Origin: Deltaproteobacteria bacterium
Lineage (GTDB): Bacteria > Lernaellota > Lernaellaia > Lernaellales > Lernaellaceae
Assembly (NCBI GenBank): GCA_003170555.1
Contig: PMZC01000089.1
Coordinates: forward strand, 2,984-37,792
DNA length: 34,809 nt
Direction of reading: 5' to 3'
Shown here: positions 7,038 through 14,388 of the stretch, one piece after another
Layout: every line of letters begins with the position of its first letter
Numbering within the stretch: the first letter of the stretch is position 1
Made by a program: the position numbers and the translations under genes
The notes under the pieces: generated by a model
Told to the model about the DNA's origin: nothing
The model's database searches: none
What the model saw: the letters and a program-made list of their open reading frames with translations, nothing else

Positions 7038-8348
7038 ATGCAATTCCCAATCACCCCTCAATGGGAACTGATTTCGCGCCTGGCGAAACGCGGCGGCGTG
7101 AGTTCGAAGATTGTGCTGCTGGTGCTCGACGGCCTGGGTGGCCTGCCGTGGGGCGCTGAAGGTCTCACCGAGCTCGAAGCCGCGCGCAAACCCAACCTCG
7201 ACAAGCTGGCGGCCGCCGGCGCGCTCGGCTTGCACGACCCCATCGGCCCCGGCTTCACGCCCGGCTCCGGCCTCGCGCATCTGGCGCTCTTCGGCTATGA
7301 CCCGCTGGTTTACGAAATCGGCCGCGGCGTGCTCGCGCTGTTCGGCGCGCGCTGCTTCGAACGCGACGTGATGCGGCCCGGCGAGGTCGCGGCGCGCGTC
7401 AACTTCTGCACGGTCGAAGAAAAGCAGAATCAGTTGATCGTCACCGATCGCCGCGCGGGGCGCATCAAGGACGCAGCGGCGAGTGAGTTGGTCGATCTGC
7501 TGCGCGCGTCGGTTCACGTCGCCGGCGTAGATTTTGATTTGTGGCACAGCAAGGAATATCGCGCGGTGCTGCACCTGAAAGGCGAGGGCTGGTCGGGCGA
7601 GTTGTCGGACACCGATCCGCAGGCGACCGGCGTGCCGCCGCTCGCGCCCGCGCCGCAAGCCGCCGCGGCGAACGATCCGGCCGCGCAGCGAACCGCCAAG
7701 GTGGTGGCCGACATTCTGCGCCAGGCGCGGTCGGCGTTGCGCGACAAGCAGCCGGCGAATTTCATCCTCACGCGCGGCTACGACACCTACAAGGAAATTC
7801 CGAGCATGGCCAAGCTGACCGGCATGCGCTGCGCCGCCATCGCCGCGTATCCCGATTACCGCGGCATCGCGCGGCTGGTCGGCATGGACGTCATCCCCAC
7901 GGCGGTCGATCTGGCCAACCGCGGGCTGCCCGTGGCGCAGCGGAGCGAGGTCGCGATCGAAGACGAAATTACGGTGTTGGAAAAAGTTTGGCACGACCAC
8001 GACTTCTTCTTCGTCCACGTGAAAAAAACCGACAGCTACGGCGAGGACGGCGCCTTCGCCAAGAAAGTCGAAATCATCGAACAGGTCGACGCGCTGATCC
8101 CGCGGATCATGGCGCTGCGGCCCGACGTGCTTTGCGTGACCGGCGACCATTCGACGCCCGCGCTGATGAAGACGCACAGCTTCCATCCCGTGCCGGTGCT
8201 GATACACGGCCGCCTGGTGATGCCGGACGGCGTGGCGTCGTTCGGCGAACGCGTCTGCGCCAAGGGCGGACTCGGTCGCCTGCGCGGCGTCGATCTCCTG
8301 CCGCTGATGCTGGCCTACGCCGACCGGTTGGCCAAACACGGCGCGTGA
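7038..8348 (+). CDS. apgM: 2,3-bisphosphoglycerate-independent phosphoglycerate mutase, archaeal type
   Basis: The 436-residue protein belongs to the ApgM branch of the alkaline phosphatase superfamily, which interconverts 2- and 3-phosphoglycerate in glycolysis and gluconeogenesis without bisphosphoglycerate. The N-terminus has the metal-binding start IVLLVLDGLGGLP, followed by the family-typical TELEAARKPNLDKLAAAGALGLHDPIGPGFTPGSGLAHLALFGYDP, in which the Ser of PGSG is the phosphorylated nucleophile. C-terminal metal ligands are in VHVKKTDSYGEDG and VTGDHSTPALMKTHSFHPVP. GGAGG ends 5 bases before the ATG. ApgM occurs in archaea and a scattered set of bacteria. It opens a compact co-directional run with comF. 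Confidence 0.92.
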   Translation: MQFPITPQWELISRLAKRGGVSSKIVLLVLDGLGGLPWGAEGLTELEAARKPNLDKLAAAGALGLHDPIGPGFTPGSGLAHLALFGYDPLVYEIGRGVLALFGARCFERDVMRPGEVAARVNFCTVEEKQNQLIVTDRRAGRIKDAAASELVDLLRASVHVAGVDFDLWHSKEYRAVLHLKGEGWSGELSDTDPQATGVPPLAPAPQAAAANDPAAQRTAKVVADILRQARSALRDKQPANFILTRGYDTYKEIPSMAKLTGMRCAAIAAYPDYRGIARLVGMDVIPTAVDLANRGLPVAQRSEVAIEDEITVLEKVWHDHDFFFVHVKKTDSYGEDGAFAKKVEIIEQVDALIPRIMALRPDVLCVTGDHSTPALMKTHSFHPVPVLIHGRLVMPDGVASFGERVCAKGGLGRLRGVDLLPLMLAYADRLAKHGA

Positions 8349-8353
8349 GCGCG

Positions 8354-9106
8354 ATGTCGGGTGATCAATCCCACCATAGTTTGTGGCGGCGCGCGCGCTG
8401 GCGAATCGGCGATCTGCTTTATCCGCGCATCTGTCCGTGGTGCAATCGCGTGCTCGCCCCGCACGACGATCCGCTCGCTTGCGCGGAGTGCGCCGGGCTG
8501 GTGCGCCGACTGGCGCCGCCGTTCTGCGCGGTCTGCGGCGCGCCCTTCGCGACCGGCGCGGGCGGCCACCTGTGCCCCGCGTGCGAGCGCAAGCAGCCGG
8601 CGTTCGATCATCTGCGCGGCGTGGTGGCGTACGACCGGCCGGTGGCGGATGCGATCATTCGCTTCAAATACGGCCGCGACACGACGCTGGCGCGCGCGCT
8701 GGCGCGGGTGCTGTGGTCGACGCGCCACCTCGGCATCGCTTGGACGGGCTACGACGCCATTCTCCCCGTGCCGCTGCATCCCGACCGGCTGCGCACGCGG
8801 CGCTTCAATCAGGCGCTGCTCCTGCTCTGGTCGTTGCCGCAGCGCGGTCTGCCCGTTCGCGCCCAATGGCTGGTGCGCACGCGCGCGACCGCGCCGCAGG
8901 TCTCGCTGCCCGACGATCATCGCCACACCAACGTGCGCGCGGCCTTCGCCGTGGCGCCGGGCGTGGTGCTCAAGGGACTGCGGCTGCTATTGGTGGACGA
9001 CGTGGCCTCGACCGGCGCGACGCTGCACGAATGCGCGAAGGTGTGCAAAAAAGCGGGCGCGCGCGAAGTCGACGCCGCCGTCGTCGCCCGCTCCGTGCTG
9101 TGCTAA
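8354..9106 (+). CDS. comF: ComF family phosphoribosyltransferase-like protein
   Basis: The 250-residue product has the full ComF layout. Two Cys pairs form zinc ribbons (CPWCN..CAEC about residues 29-48, then CAVC..CPAC about 56-77). A double-strand region follows, and the C-terminal type I phosphoribosyltransferase PRPP loop reads LLLVDDVASTGATLHECA. ComF proteins are linked to uptake of single-stranded DNA in competent bacteria, through PriA and other partners, though many non-competent species carry them. The ATG at 8354 lies 5 bases after the apgM stop; an in-frame GTG at 8345 overlaps that stop (GTGA) and is an equally plausible, translationally coupled start. No other competence genes are visible here. 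Confidence 0.88.
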   Translation: MSGDQSHHSLWRRARWRIGDLLYPRICPWCNRVLAPHDDPLACAECAGLVRRLAPPFCAVCGAPFATGAGGHLCPACERKQPAFDHLRGVVAYDRPVADAIIRFKYGRDTTLARALARVLWSTRHLGIAWTGYDAILPVPLHPDRLRTRRFNQALLLLWSLPQRGLPVRAQWLVRTRATAPQVSLPDDHRHTNVRAAFAVAPGVVLKGLRLLLVDDVASTGATLHECAKVCKKAGAREVDAAVVARSVLC

Positions 9107-9138
9107 AATCCCACTTCATCCTCTGAACGGAGACGACG

Positions 9139-9942
9139 GTGTCGAAGAAAATCAACTTCGCTGTCGAGGCGTTGAAGCAGCCGGGGAACATCGTGGTGCT
9201 CGCGGTCACCGGGTTGATCGCGCTGGTGGTCGGCGGCACAACCGGGCTGGTGCTGGCGGTGATCGGCGCGGTCGGCGAAGGCGTGTACCTCGCGCTACGA
9301 TCCGGCAGCCGCGGCTATCGGCGCAAGGTGCTGCGTCGCCTGGGTTGGGGCGGCGAGGTGAGACCGAAGCAGCTCGAAGAGTTGGCCGACGGCGTCACCG
9401 AAGCGGGCGCCGCGCGTTATCGCGTGTTCCGCCAGCAGGTGAATGCGGTCGTCGAGCTGGTGGAATCGCGCGGGCACGAGGAAGATCCGCTGTTGGCCGG
9501 CGTGTTGGCGAACCTGCAGTCGATGTCGCTGACCTACCTCAAATTGCTGCACGCCGACCGCGAGCTCGAACGCCTGCGGGCGACGGCGAAAACGGAGGAG
9601 GTCGACGGCGAATTGGCCGAGCTCGACGGCAAGATCGCCCAGGCCGATCCCGCGCTGCGGCCGACGCTCGAACAGAATCGCGCGCTGTTGGCCAAGCGGC
9701 GCGACCGCGTGCAATCGGCGGCGGACAAGCGGCGGCGCCTCGCCGCGCAACTCGACCTGATGGATTCCACCGTGAAGCTGCTGCGCGATCAGGCGGGCGA
9801 CATGTCCGCGCCGGCCGACATCAGCGCGCAGGTCGACAACACGCTGGCCAACATGAACGACGCGCGCACGCTGCAAGGCGAACTCGACGACCTGCTGCTC
9901 GAGACCGCGCCGCCGCGCGTGAAGCAGGGGGGCGGGTCATGA
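9139..9942 (+). CDS. Membrane-anchored coiled-coil protein of unknown function, partner of AAA ATPase
   Basis: I do not recognise this 267-residue family. Residues about 17-52 are a continuous hydrophobic region (IVVLAVTGLIALVVGG, then LVLAVIGAVGEGVYLAL) that fits a two-helix membrane hairpin. The remainder (about 60-267) is hydrophilic, charged and predicted by eye to be long helices with heptad character, including KLLHADRELERLRATAKTEE and LLAKRRDRVQSAADKRRRLA. It should be cytoplasmic and elongated. The start is GTG at 9139 with CGGAGA upstream. Its stop overlaps the ATPase start (ATGA at 9939-9942), so the two are probably translated together and may interact. Helical, PspA- or ESCRT-like membrane proteins paired with AAA enzymes are a loose analogy only; no sequence relationship is claimed. 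Confidence 0.75.
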   Translation: MSKKINFAVEALKQPGNIVVLAVTGLIALVVGGTTGLVLAVIGAVGEGVYLALRSGSRGYRRKVLRRLGWGGEVRPKQLEELADGVTEAGAARYRVFRQQVNAVVELVESRGHEEDPLLAGVLANLQSMSLTYLKLLHADRELERLRATAKTEEVDGELAELDGKIAQADPALRPTLEQNRALLAKRRDRVQSAADKRRRLAAQLDLMDSTVKLLRDQAGDMSAPADISAQVDNTLANMNDARTLQGELDDLLLETAPPRVKQGGGS

Positions 9943-11675
9943 TCGAGCAGGCGTACCTGGACTCGCTGCCGCCGTGGGCCGCGGCGCTGGCGGTGAAGTA
10001 CGCGACGCACACGGTCAGCCAGTTCATCGTACACGGCAACGTGCGCGACTTCGTGCCGCTGCGCGCCGAGGGCGCGACGAGCTTCGTCGAGCTGAAAACG
10101 TTTCTCGAAAAGAGCCTGTTCGCCGGGCGCGACTTCGTCTTGCACTACAACCGCGCCGACGGCCTGACCTTCGCCGGCGCCGAAGCGGCGAAAGACTTCG
10201 CCAACTTCTTGCAGGCCTACCAGACGATGCTCAGCGGCGAGAAGGCGGCGGTCGTCAAGGCGCCGCGCGATCCGGCGCAACTCTTTCCGCTGCTCGACCG
10301 CTACCTGCGCTCGCGCATCGGCGAACGCAAGAGCCTGGCGCTGATCATCGAATACGCCGAGCTCATCGCGCCGCAAGCCGAGTCGGGCTATCTCCCCGAA
10401 GGAGACCGTGCGACGATCATCTACCTGCGCAACTGGGCCGACGACCCGGTGTTCCTCGGCGCCGACATCACCTTCTGCCTGATCACCGAACACCTCTTGC
10501 GCCTGCACGAAGACCTGGTCCGCAATCCGTACTCGGCGCAGGTGGCCATCGCCATGCCCGACCGCGCCGAACGGGAGGAGTACATCCGGGTCGAGACGCA
10601 GGGGCGCAACTGGGACGAGTTGTCGGAGGTCGGCGTCAACGTCGTGGCCGAACTCACCGGCGGGCTGTCGCGCGTGCACATCAAGCAGGTGCTGGCCGAG
10701 GCGCTGCGGCACAAGCAGCGGCTGAACCTGGCGCTGCTCATGCGCCGCAAAAAAGAACTGATCGAAGCCGAGTGCTTCGGCTTGCTCGAGTTCATCGAGC
10801 CGAAATACAACCTCGACCTCGTCGCCGGCGCGGACGAAGCGGTCGCCGAATTGCGCAGCATCGCACAGATGCTCAAGCAGGGCCGCCTCGATGTGCTGCC
10901 GATGGGCTACCTCATCTGCGGACCGGTCGGCACCGGCAAGACGTTCCTGGTCGCGTGCTTCACCGGCGAGATCGGCGTGCCGTGCGTCAAGCTGCTGAAC
11001 ATCCGCAGCCAGTGGCAGGGCGTGACCGAAGCGAACCTGCAAAAGGTGCTGGCCATCTTTCGCGCGATGGGGCCGCTCGGCGTGATCATCGACGAAGCGG
11101 ACACCTGGATCGGCGAGCGCGACGCCGCCGGCGACAGCGGCACCAGCGCGCGCATCTTCGGCACGATCGCCGCGTTCATGTCGGACACGGACAACCGCGG
11201 CCGCGTGATCTGGTTCCTGCTCACCGCGCGCCCCGATCTGCTGCCGGTCGACATCAAACGGCAGGGCCGCGCCGAAGAACACCTCGCGCTGTTTCATCCG
11301 ACCGGCGCGCACGATCGCCAGCGGCTGTTCGAGGTGTTCGTGCACAAGAACAACATCCAGACCGAAGTGAAGTCGATCGAAGCGGAGTACCAGGCCGCCG
11401 GCGCGCCGCGGCTGTCGGGCGCCGACCTCGAGGCGATTCTCATTCGCGCCAAGAAGCGCGCGGTCGTCGCCGGACGCGAGATCGTGGAAACGGCGGACGT
11501 CGCCAAGGTCTTCGCGCAATTCGTGCCGCCGGTGTACGCGGAGGAGATCGAATACCAGACGCTCGCCGCGGTGATGGAATGCACCAACCGCGATCTGCTG
11601 CCGGCGGAATACCGCAACCTGCCGCGCGACGAAGTGGCCCGCCGCCTGCGCGAGTTGCGGCCGCTGATCAGTTGA
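9939..11675 (+). CDS. AAA ATPase with degenerate N-terminal AAA-like domain
   Basis: The 578-residue protein ends in a classical AAA module: Walker A GPVGTGKT (Lys334), Walker B LGVIIDEAD (Asp385, Glu386), sensor 1 in WFLLTARPD, and a second-region-of-homology-like arginine segment DIKRQGRAEE. A helical lid follows (LSGADLEAILIRAKKRAVV). The first 300 residues look like a decayed AAA domain: SLALIIEYAELI resembles Walker B and ITFCLITEHL resembles sensor 1, but there is no P-loop. A pseudo-domain followed by an active one is known in other AAA machines. The start overlaps the previous gene's stop by ATGA. No protease, nuclease or helicase domain is fused, so it is probably a remodelling ATPase acting on its coiled-coil neighbour or another protein. 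Confidence 0.85.
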   Translation: MIEQAYLDSLPPWAAALAVKYATHTVSQFIVHGNVRDFVPLRAEGATSFVELKTFLEKSLFAGRDFVLHYNRADGLTFAGAEAAKDFANFLQAYQTMLSGEKAAVVKAPRDPAQLFPLLDRYLRSRIGERKSLALIIEYAELIAPQAESGYLPEGDRATIIYLRNWADDPVFLGADITFCLITEHLLRLHEDLVRNPYSAQVAIAMPDRAEREEYIRVETQGRNWDELSEVGVNVVAELTGGLSRVHIKQVLAEALRHKQRLNLALLMRRKKELIEAECFGLLEFIEPKYNLDLVAGADEAVAELRSIAQMLKQGRLDVLPMGYLICGPVGTGKTFLVACFTGEIGVPCVKLLNIRSQWQGVTEANLQKVLAIFRAMGPLGVIIDEADTWIGERDAAGDSGTSARIFGTIAAFMSDTDNRGRVIWFLLTARPDLLPVDIKRQGRAEEHLALFHPTGAHDRQRLFEVFVHKNNIQTEVKSIEAEYQAAGAPRLSGADLEAILIRAKKRAVVAGREIVETADVAKVFAQFVPPVYAEEIEYQTLAAVMECTNRDLLPAEYRNLPRDEVARRLRELRPLIS

Positions 11676-11683
11676 ACCGGTCG

Positions 11684-12691
11684 ATGGCGAAGCCGCTGAT
11701 CAGTGTGCTGCTCCCGGCGCGCAATGAAACCGCGCGTCTCGGCGCCGCGCTCGCCGATCTGCAAAACCAGACATTGACTGAAATCGAAATCATCGTCATC
11801 GACGACGGCTCAACCGACGACACCGCCGCGATCGCGCAGGCCGCCGCGCGAAAGGACTCGCGCGTGCACGTGCTGCGGCAAGAACCGCGGGGCATCGTCG
11901 CGGCGCTGAATCACGGCCTGGCGCGGGCGCAAGGCGAGTTCATCGGGCGGATGGACGCCGACGACGGCTGCACGCCGGATCGGCTGGCGAAGCAACTCGC
12001 GCTGCTGCGCCGCAAATCGCTCGCGCTGGCGTCGTGCCAAGTCGCGCCGCCGCCGGGCGAGAGTTATGCGGGCGGTTACGCGGCCTACGCGGCGTGGGTG
12101 AACAGTCTGTTGACGCCGGAGGCCATCGCGCGGGAGCGTTTCGTCGAATGCCCGATCGTCCATCCCACGCTGCTGATGCGCGCGGCGCTGCTACGCCAGA
12201 TCGGCGGTTGGCGCGACGGCGATTTTCCGGAAGACTACGATTTGATTTTGCACGTGCTGGCGGCCGGACATCGCGCGGCGAAAGTCGCCGAGCCGCTCTA
12301 TTTCTGGCGCGACCACCTGGACCGCGCGAGCCGCGTCGATCCGCGTTATTCGCCCGAGGCGTTCGCGCGGCTGAAGGCGCGGTATCTGGCGGCAGGTCCG
12401 CTGCGCGGTCAGCGGCGCGTGGTCGTGTGGGGCGCGGGCAAAACCAGCCGCCGCGCGCTGCGGCCGCTCGTCGAGCTCGGTCACGAAGTCGCGGCGTGGA
12501 TCGACATCGACCCGCGCGAGATCGGCCGGCGGCGTCGTGGCGCGCCGGTGCTGCCGCCGGATGAGCTGCCGACGCTGCACGGCCTGCCGTTGCTCATCTA
12601 CGTCGGCACGCGCGGCGCACGCGAGTTGATTCGCCCCCGCCTCGTCCGGTACGGTTACACGGAAGGCGAAAACGCCTGGTTCTGCGCGTGA
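11684..12691 (+). CDS. GT2 family glycosyltransferase with C-terminal Rossmann-like domain
   Basis: The 335-residue protein begins with a GT-A domain of family 2: ISVLLPARNE, the nucleotide-binding VIDDGSTDDT, and the metal-binding DXD in GRMDADD, then EDYDLILHVLAAGH carrying the likely catalytic base (ED). About residue 245 a second small domain starts (VVVWGAGKTSRRALRPLVELGHEV, then WIDIDP). It resembles the nucleotide-binding N-terminal domain of PglD-like sugar acetyltransferases and may bind a sugar nucleotide or a partner. The sugar and acceptor are unknown. The ATG at 11684 lies 8 bases after the ATPase stop; an in-frame TTG at 11672 overlaps it. It is followed closely by a multi-pass membrane protein, suggesting a joint role in building a surface glycan. 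Confidence 0.85.
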   Translation: MAKPLISVLLPARNETARLGAALADLQNQTLTEIEIIVIDDGSTDDTAAIAQAAARKDSRVHVLRQEPRGIVAALNHGLARAQGEFIGRMDADDGCTPDRLAKQLALLRRKSLALASCQVAPPPGESYAGGYAAYAAWVNSLLTPEAIARERFVECPIVHPTLLMRAALLRQIGGWRDGDFPEDYDLILHVLAAGHRAAKVAEPLYFWRDHLDRASRVDPRYSPEAFARLKARYLAAGPLRGQRRVVVWGAGKTSRRALRPLVELGHEVAAWIDIDPREIGRRRRGAPVLPPDELPTLHGLPLLIYVGTRGARELIRPRLVRYGYTEGENAWFCA

Positions 12692-12705
12692 ACGAAGGAG
12701 CGAGA

Positions 12706-14289
12706 ATGCGCGAACATCGCTGGACCATCGCCGTGCTGTTCTTGGCGGTCGTCGCGTTCACGCTGGCGTTCACCTGGCTCGCGCACGCACGCTACCGCGC
12801 TTTCTTCAGCTACGATCCGCGCGACGAGGCCGTCAACAACCAGATGCTCTACAACACCGCCACCGGCCATTTGCTGCGCAGTTCGATCAAGGGCGACATC
12901 ATTTTCCACATGCACTTCCGGCCGATCTTTCTGCCGCTGGCGATTCCGTATTTTTTTCATCGCGGACCGACGGCGTACTACTTCGCCGCGGCGTTGATTC
13001 TCGCGCTGGGCGCGCTGGCGGCATTCGGGTTGGGCAAAGAGCTATTCGGCGACCGGCGGCTGGCGCTGCTGGCCGGGCTCGCCTGGCTTTGCTTCGCGCC
13101 GGTGCACGAACTGGCGCTCGGCAATTTCGATCCGGAGACGCTGGTCGCAACATTGTGGCTCGCGGCGCTGTTGTTTTTCCGGCGGCGATTGGCGCGGCCG
13201 TTCTGGCTGTTCGCGATCCTCGCCGTGACGGCCAAGGAAACGCAGGCGCCGGTGCTCGCGGCGTTCGGCGTGCTGGCGCTGTTCGAGCGGCGCAAGTGGA
13301 CCTGGTCCGTGCTGCCGATTCTCATCGGCTCGGTGTGGTTCATCGTGTCGCTCAAACTGATCATCCCGCTTTTCCACCCGACGTTCGACACGATCTACGG
13401 CCGCTTCGCCGGCGTGCACACGACGAACTTCTGGGGCGATTTTCTGGCGAGTTGGCGCACCGACCCGCGGCAGATGTTGGAACTGATCTTCTCGCGCGAA
13501 CATTTGTCGCTGCTGGGGATGGTGCTCGCGGCGACCGGCGGCCTCGCCGTGCTGAGCCCGCTGACGCTGATCCCGGCCGGTCCGATTCTGCTCGAGATCA
13601 TGCTGCTCGCCGATCCGTTGCCGGTGCGGCAGGCGCACGTGCTGGCGGCCGTCGCGCCGTTCGTGTTCGCCGCCGGACTGATCGGCCTGGCGCGGCTCGG
13701 CCGTTGGCTGGGCGGCAAGAAGAATATCGCGACCGCGGCGCTGCTGGTCGCGTGGCTCGTGCTGCTGCTCGCGGTGCTGCCGTGGCGCGCCGGTCCGTTC
13801 GGCAAAGGGCGCACGTACGGCTCGCCGGACAGCCCGCTGCCCGATACGCTTTTCGACGCGCGCTGGTATGGCGCCGACGCCGCGGCGAAACGCGCGTGGG
13901 CGATGATCGCACGCATCAATCCGGACGCGCCGGTGATGACCAACGAGCGCTACCTGCTCGCGCTGTCGAGCCGGCATGAGCTTTACGAATACGGCAACCA
14001 GGGGCCCAGCCTGGAAGCGTACGACAACGTCGATTGGATTCTGCTCGGCCTCACCGAGCCCTGGTGTCCGACCTGCACTTACGCGCGCCTGCTGCCGTCC
14101 TCGCTCGACGCCGCGTTGCGGCTGATCCGCGAGAACCGCTTCGTCGTCGAGGACGTCGCCGACACGGTGATCCTGCTGCGCCGCGCGACGCTGACCGGCC
14201 CCGCGCCGACGCCGCGGCAAACCGAGCGCGCGCTGGCGTTGCTCGAGGCGCTGAAGGCGAAGAAGGAAAAAGAAGCGGCGGGGCTGTAA
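12706..14289 (+). CDS. DUF2079-like multi-pass membrane protein (possible GT-C glycosyltransferase)
   Basis: The 527-residue protein has an N-terminal membrane helix (WTIAVLFLAVVAFTLAFTWL) followed by the luminal loop FFSYDPRDEAVNNQMLYNTATGHLLRSS and HMHFRPIFLPLAIPYFF. Some eight to ten further hydrophobic helices follow, then a soluble C-terminal domain. The pattern (DxxDEAV.NQ.LYN...G..L.SS.......H..P...L..P) is that of DUF2079 proteins, which are thought to be distant GT-C-fold glycosyltransferases using polyprenyl-phosphate sugars. A strong AAGGAG sits 5 bases before the ATG at 12706; an in-frame GTG at 12688 overlaps the upstream stop and is the alternative. The C-terminal 20 residues are Lys/Glu-rich and probably disordered. 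It ends the co-directional run that starts at apgM. Confidence 0.8.
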   Translation: MREHRWTIAVLFLAVVAFTLAFTWLAHARYRAFFSYDPRDEAVNNQMLYNTATGHLLRSSIKGDIIFHMHFRPIFLPLAIPYFFHRGPTAYYFAAALILALGALAAFGLGKELFGDRRLALLAGLAWLCFAPVHELALGNFDPETLVATLWLAALLFFRRRLARPFWLFAILAVTAKETQAPVLAAFGVLALFERRKWTWSVLPILIGSVWFIVSLKLIIPLFHPTFDTIYGRFAGVHTTNFWGDFLASWRTDPRQMLELIFSREHLSLLGMVLAATGGLAVLSPLTLIPAGPILLEIMLLADPLPVRQAHVLAAVAPFVFAAGLIGLARLGRWLGGKKNIATAALLVAWLVLLLAVLPWRAGPFGKGRTYGSPDSPLPDTLFDARWYGADAAAKRAWAMIARINPDAPVMTNERYLLALSSRHELYEYGNQGPSLEAYDNVDWILLGLTEPWCPTCTYARLLPSSLDAALRLIRENRFVVEDVADTVILLRRATLTGPAPTPRQTERALALLEALKAKKEKEAAGL

Positions 14290-14295
14290 GTGAAT

Positions 14296-14388
14296 GACCT
14301 CCCCCCGACCCCCTCCGACACGGAGGGGGAGTAGTCGCATCCGTCGGCGATGGCTCTCCCCCCGTGTCGGGGGGAGATGGAGGGGGGT
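14296..14388. terminator. Two mirror-image GC hairpins between convergent genes
   Basis: Between two convergent genes lie two perfect nine-base-pair hairpins with three-base loops: CCCCCTCCG-ACA-CGGAGGGGG (14309-14329) and CTCCCCCCG-TGT-CGGGGGGAG (14356-14376). The whole region is also an imperfect inverted repeat (left arm about 14296-14330, right arm about 14356-14388), so the two hairpins can alternatively pair with each other into one long stem. There is no T-run, so rho-independent termination would be non-canonical. It may act as a bidirectional transcription block or an mRNA 3' stabiliser, and may belong to a dispersed repeat family. Confidence 0.6.

Noticed and set aside
7541-8353. 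Upstream extension of comF in the apgM region
   Set aside because: The frame is open by composition only; the ComF fold begins with the zinc ribbon after 8354, and apgM occupies this DNA in another frame.
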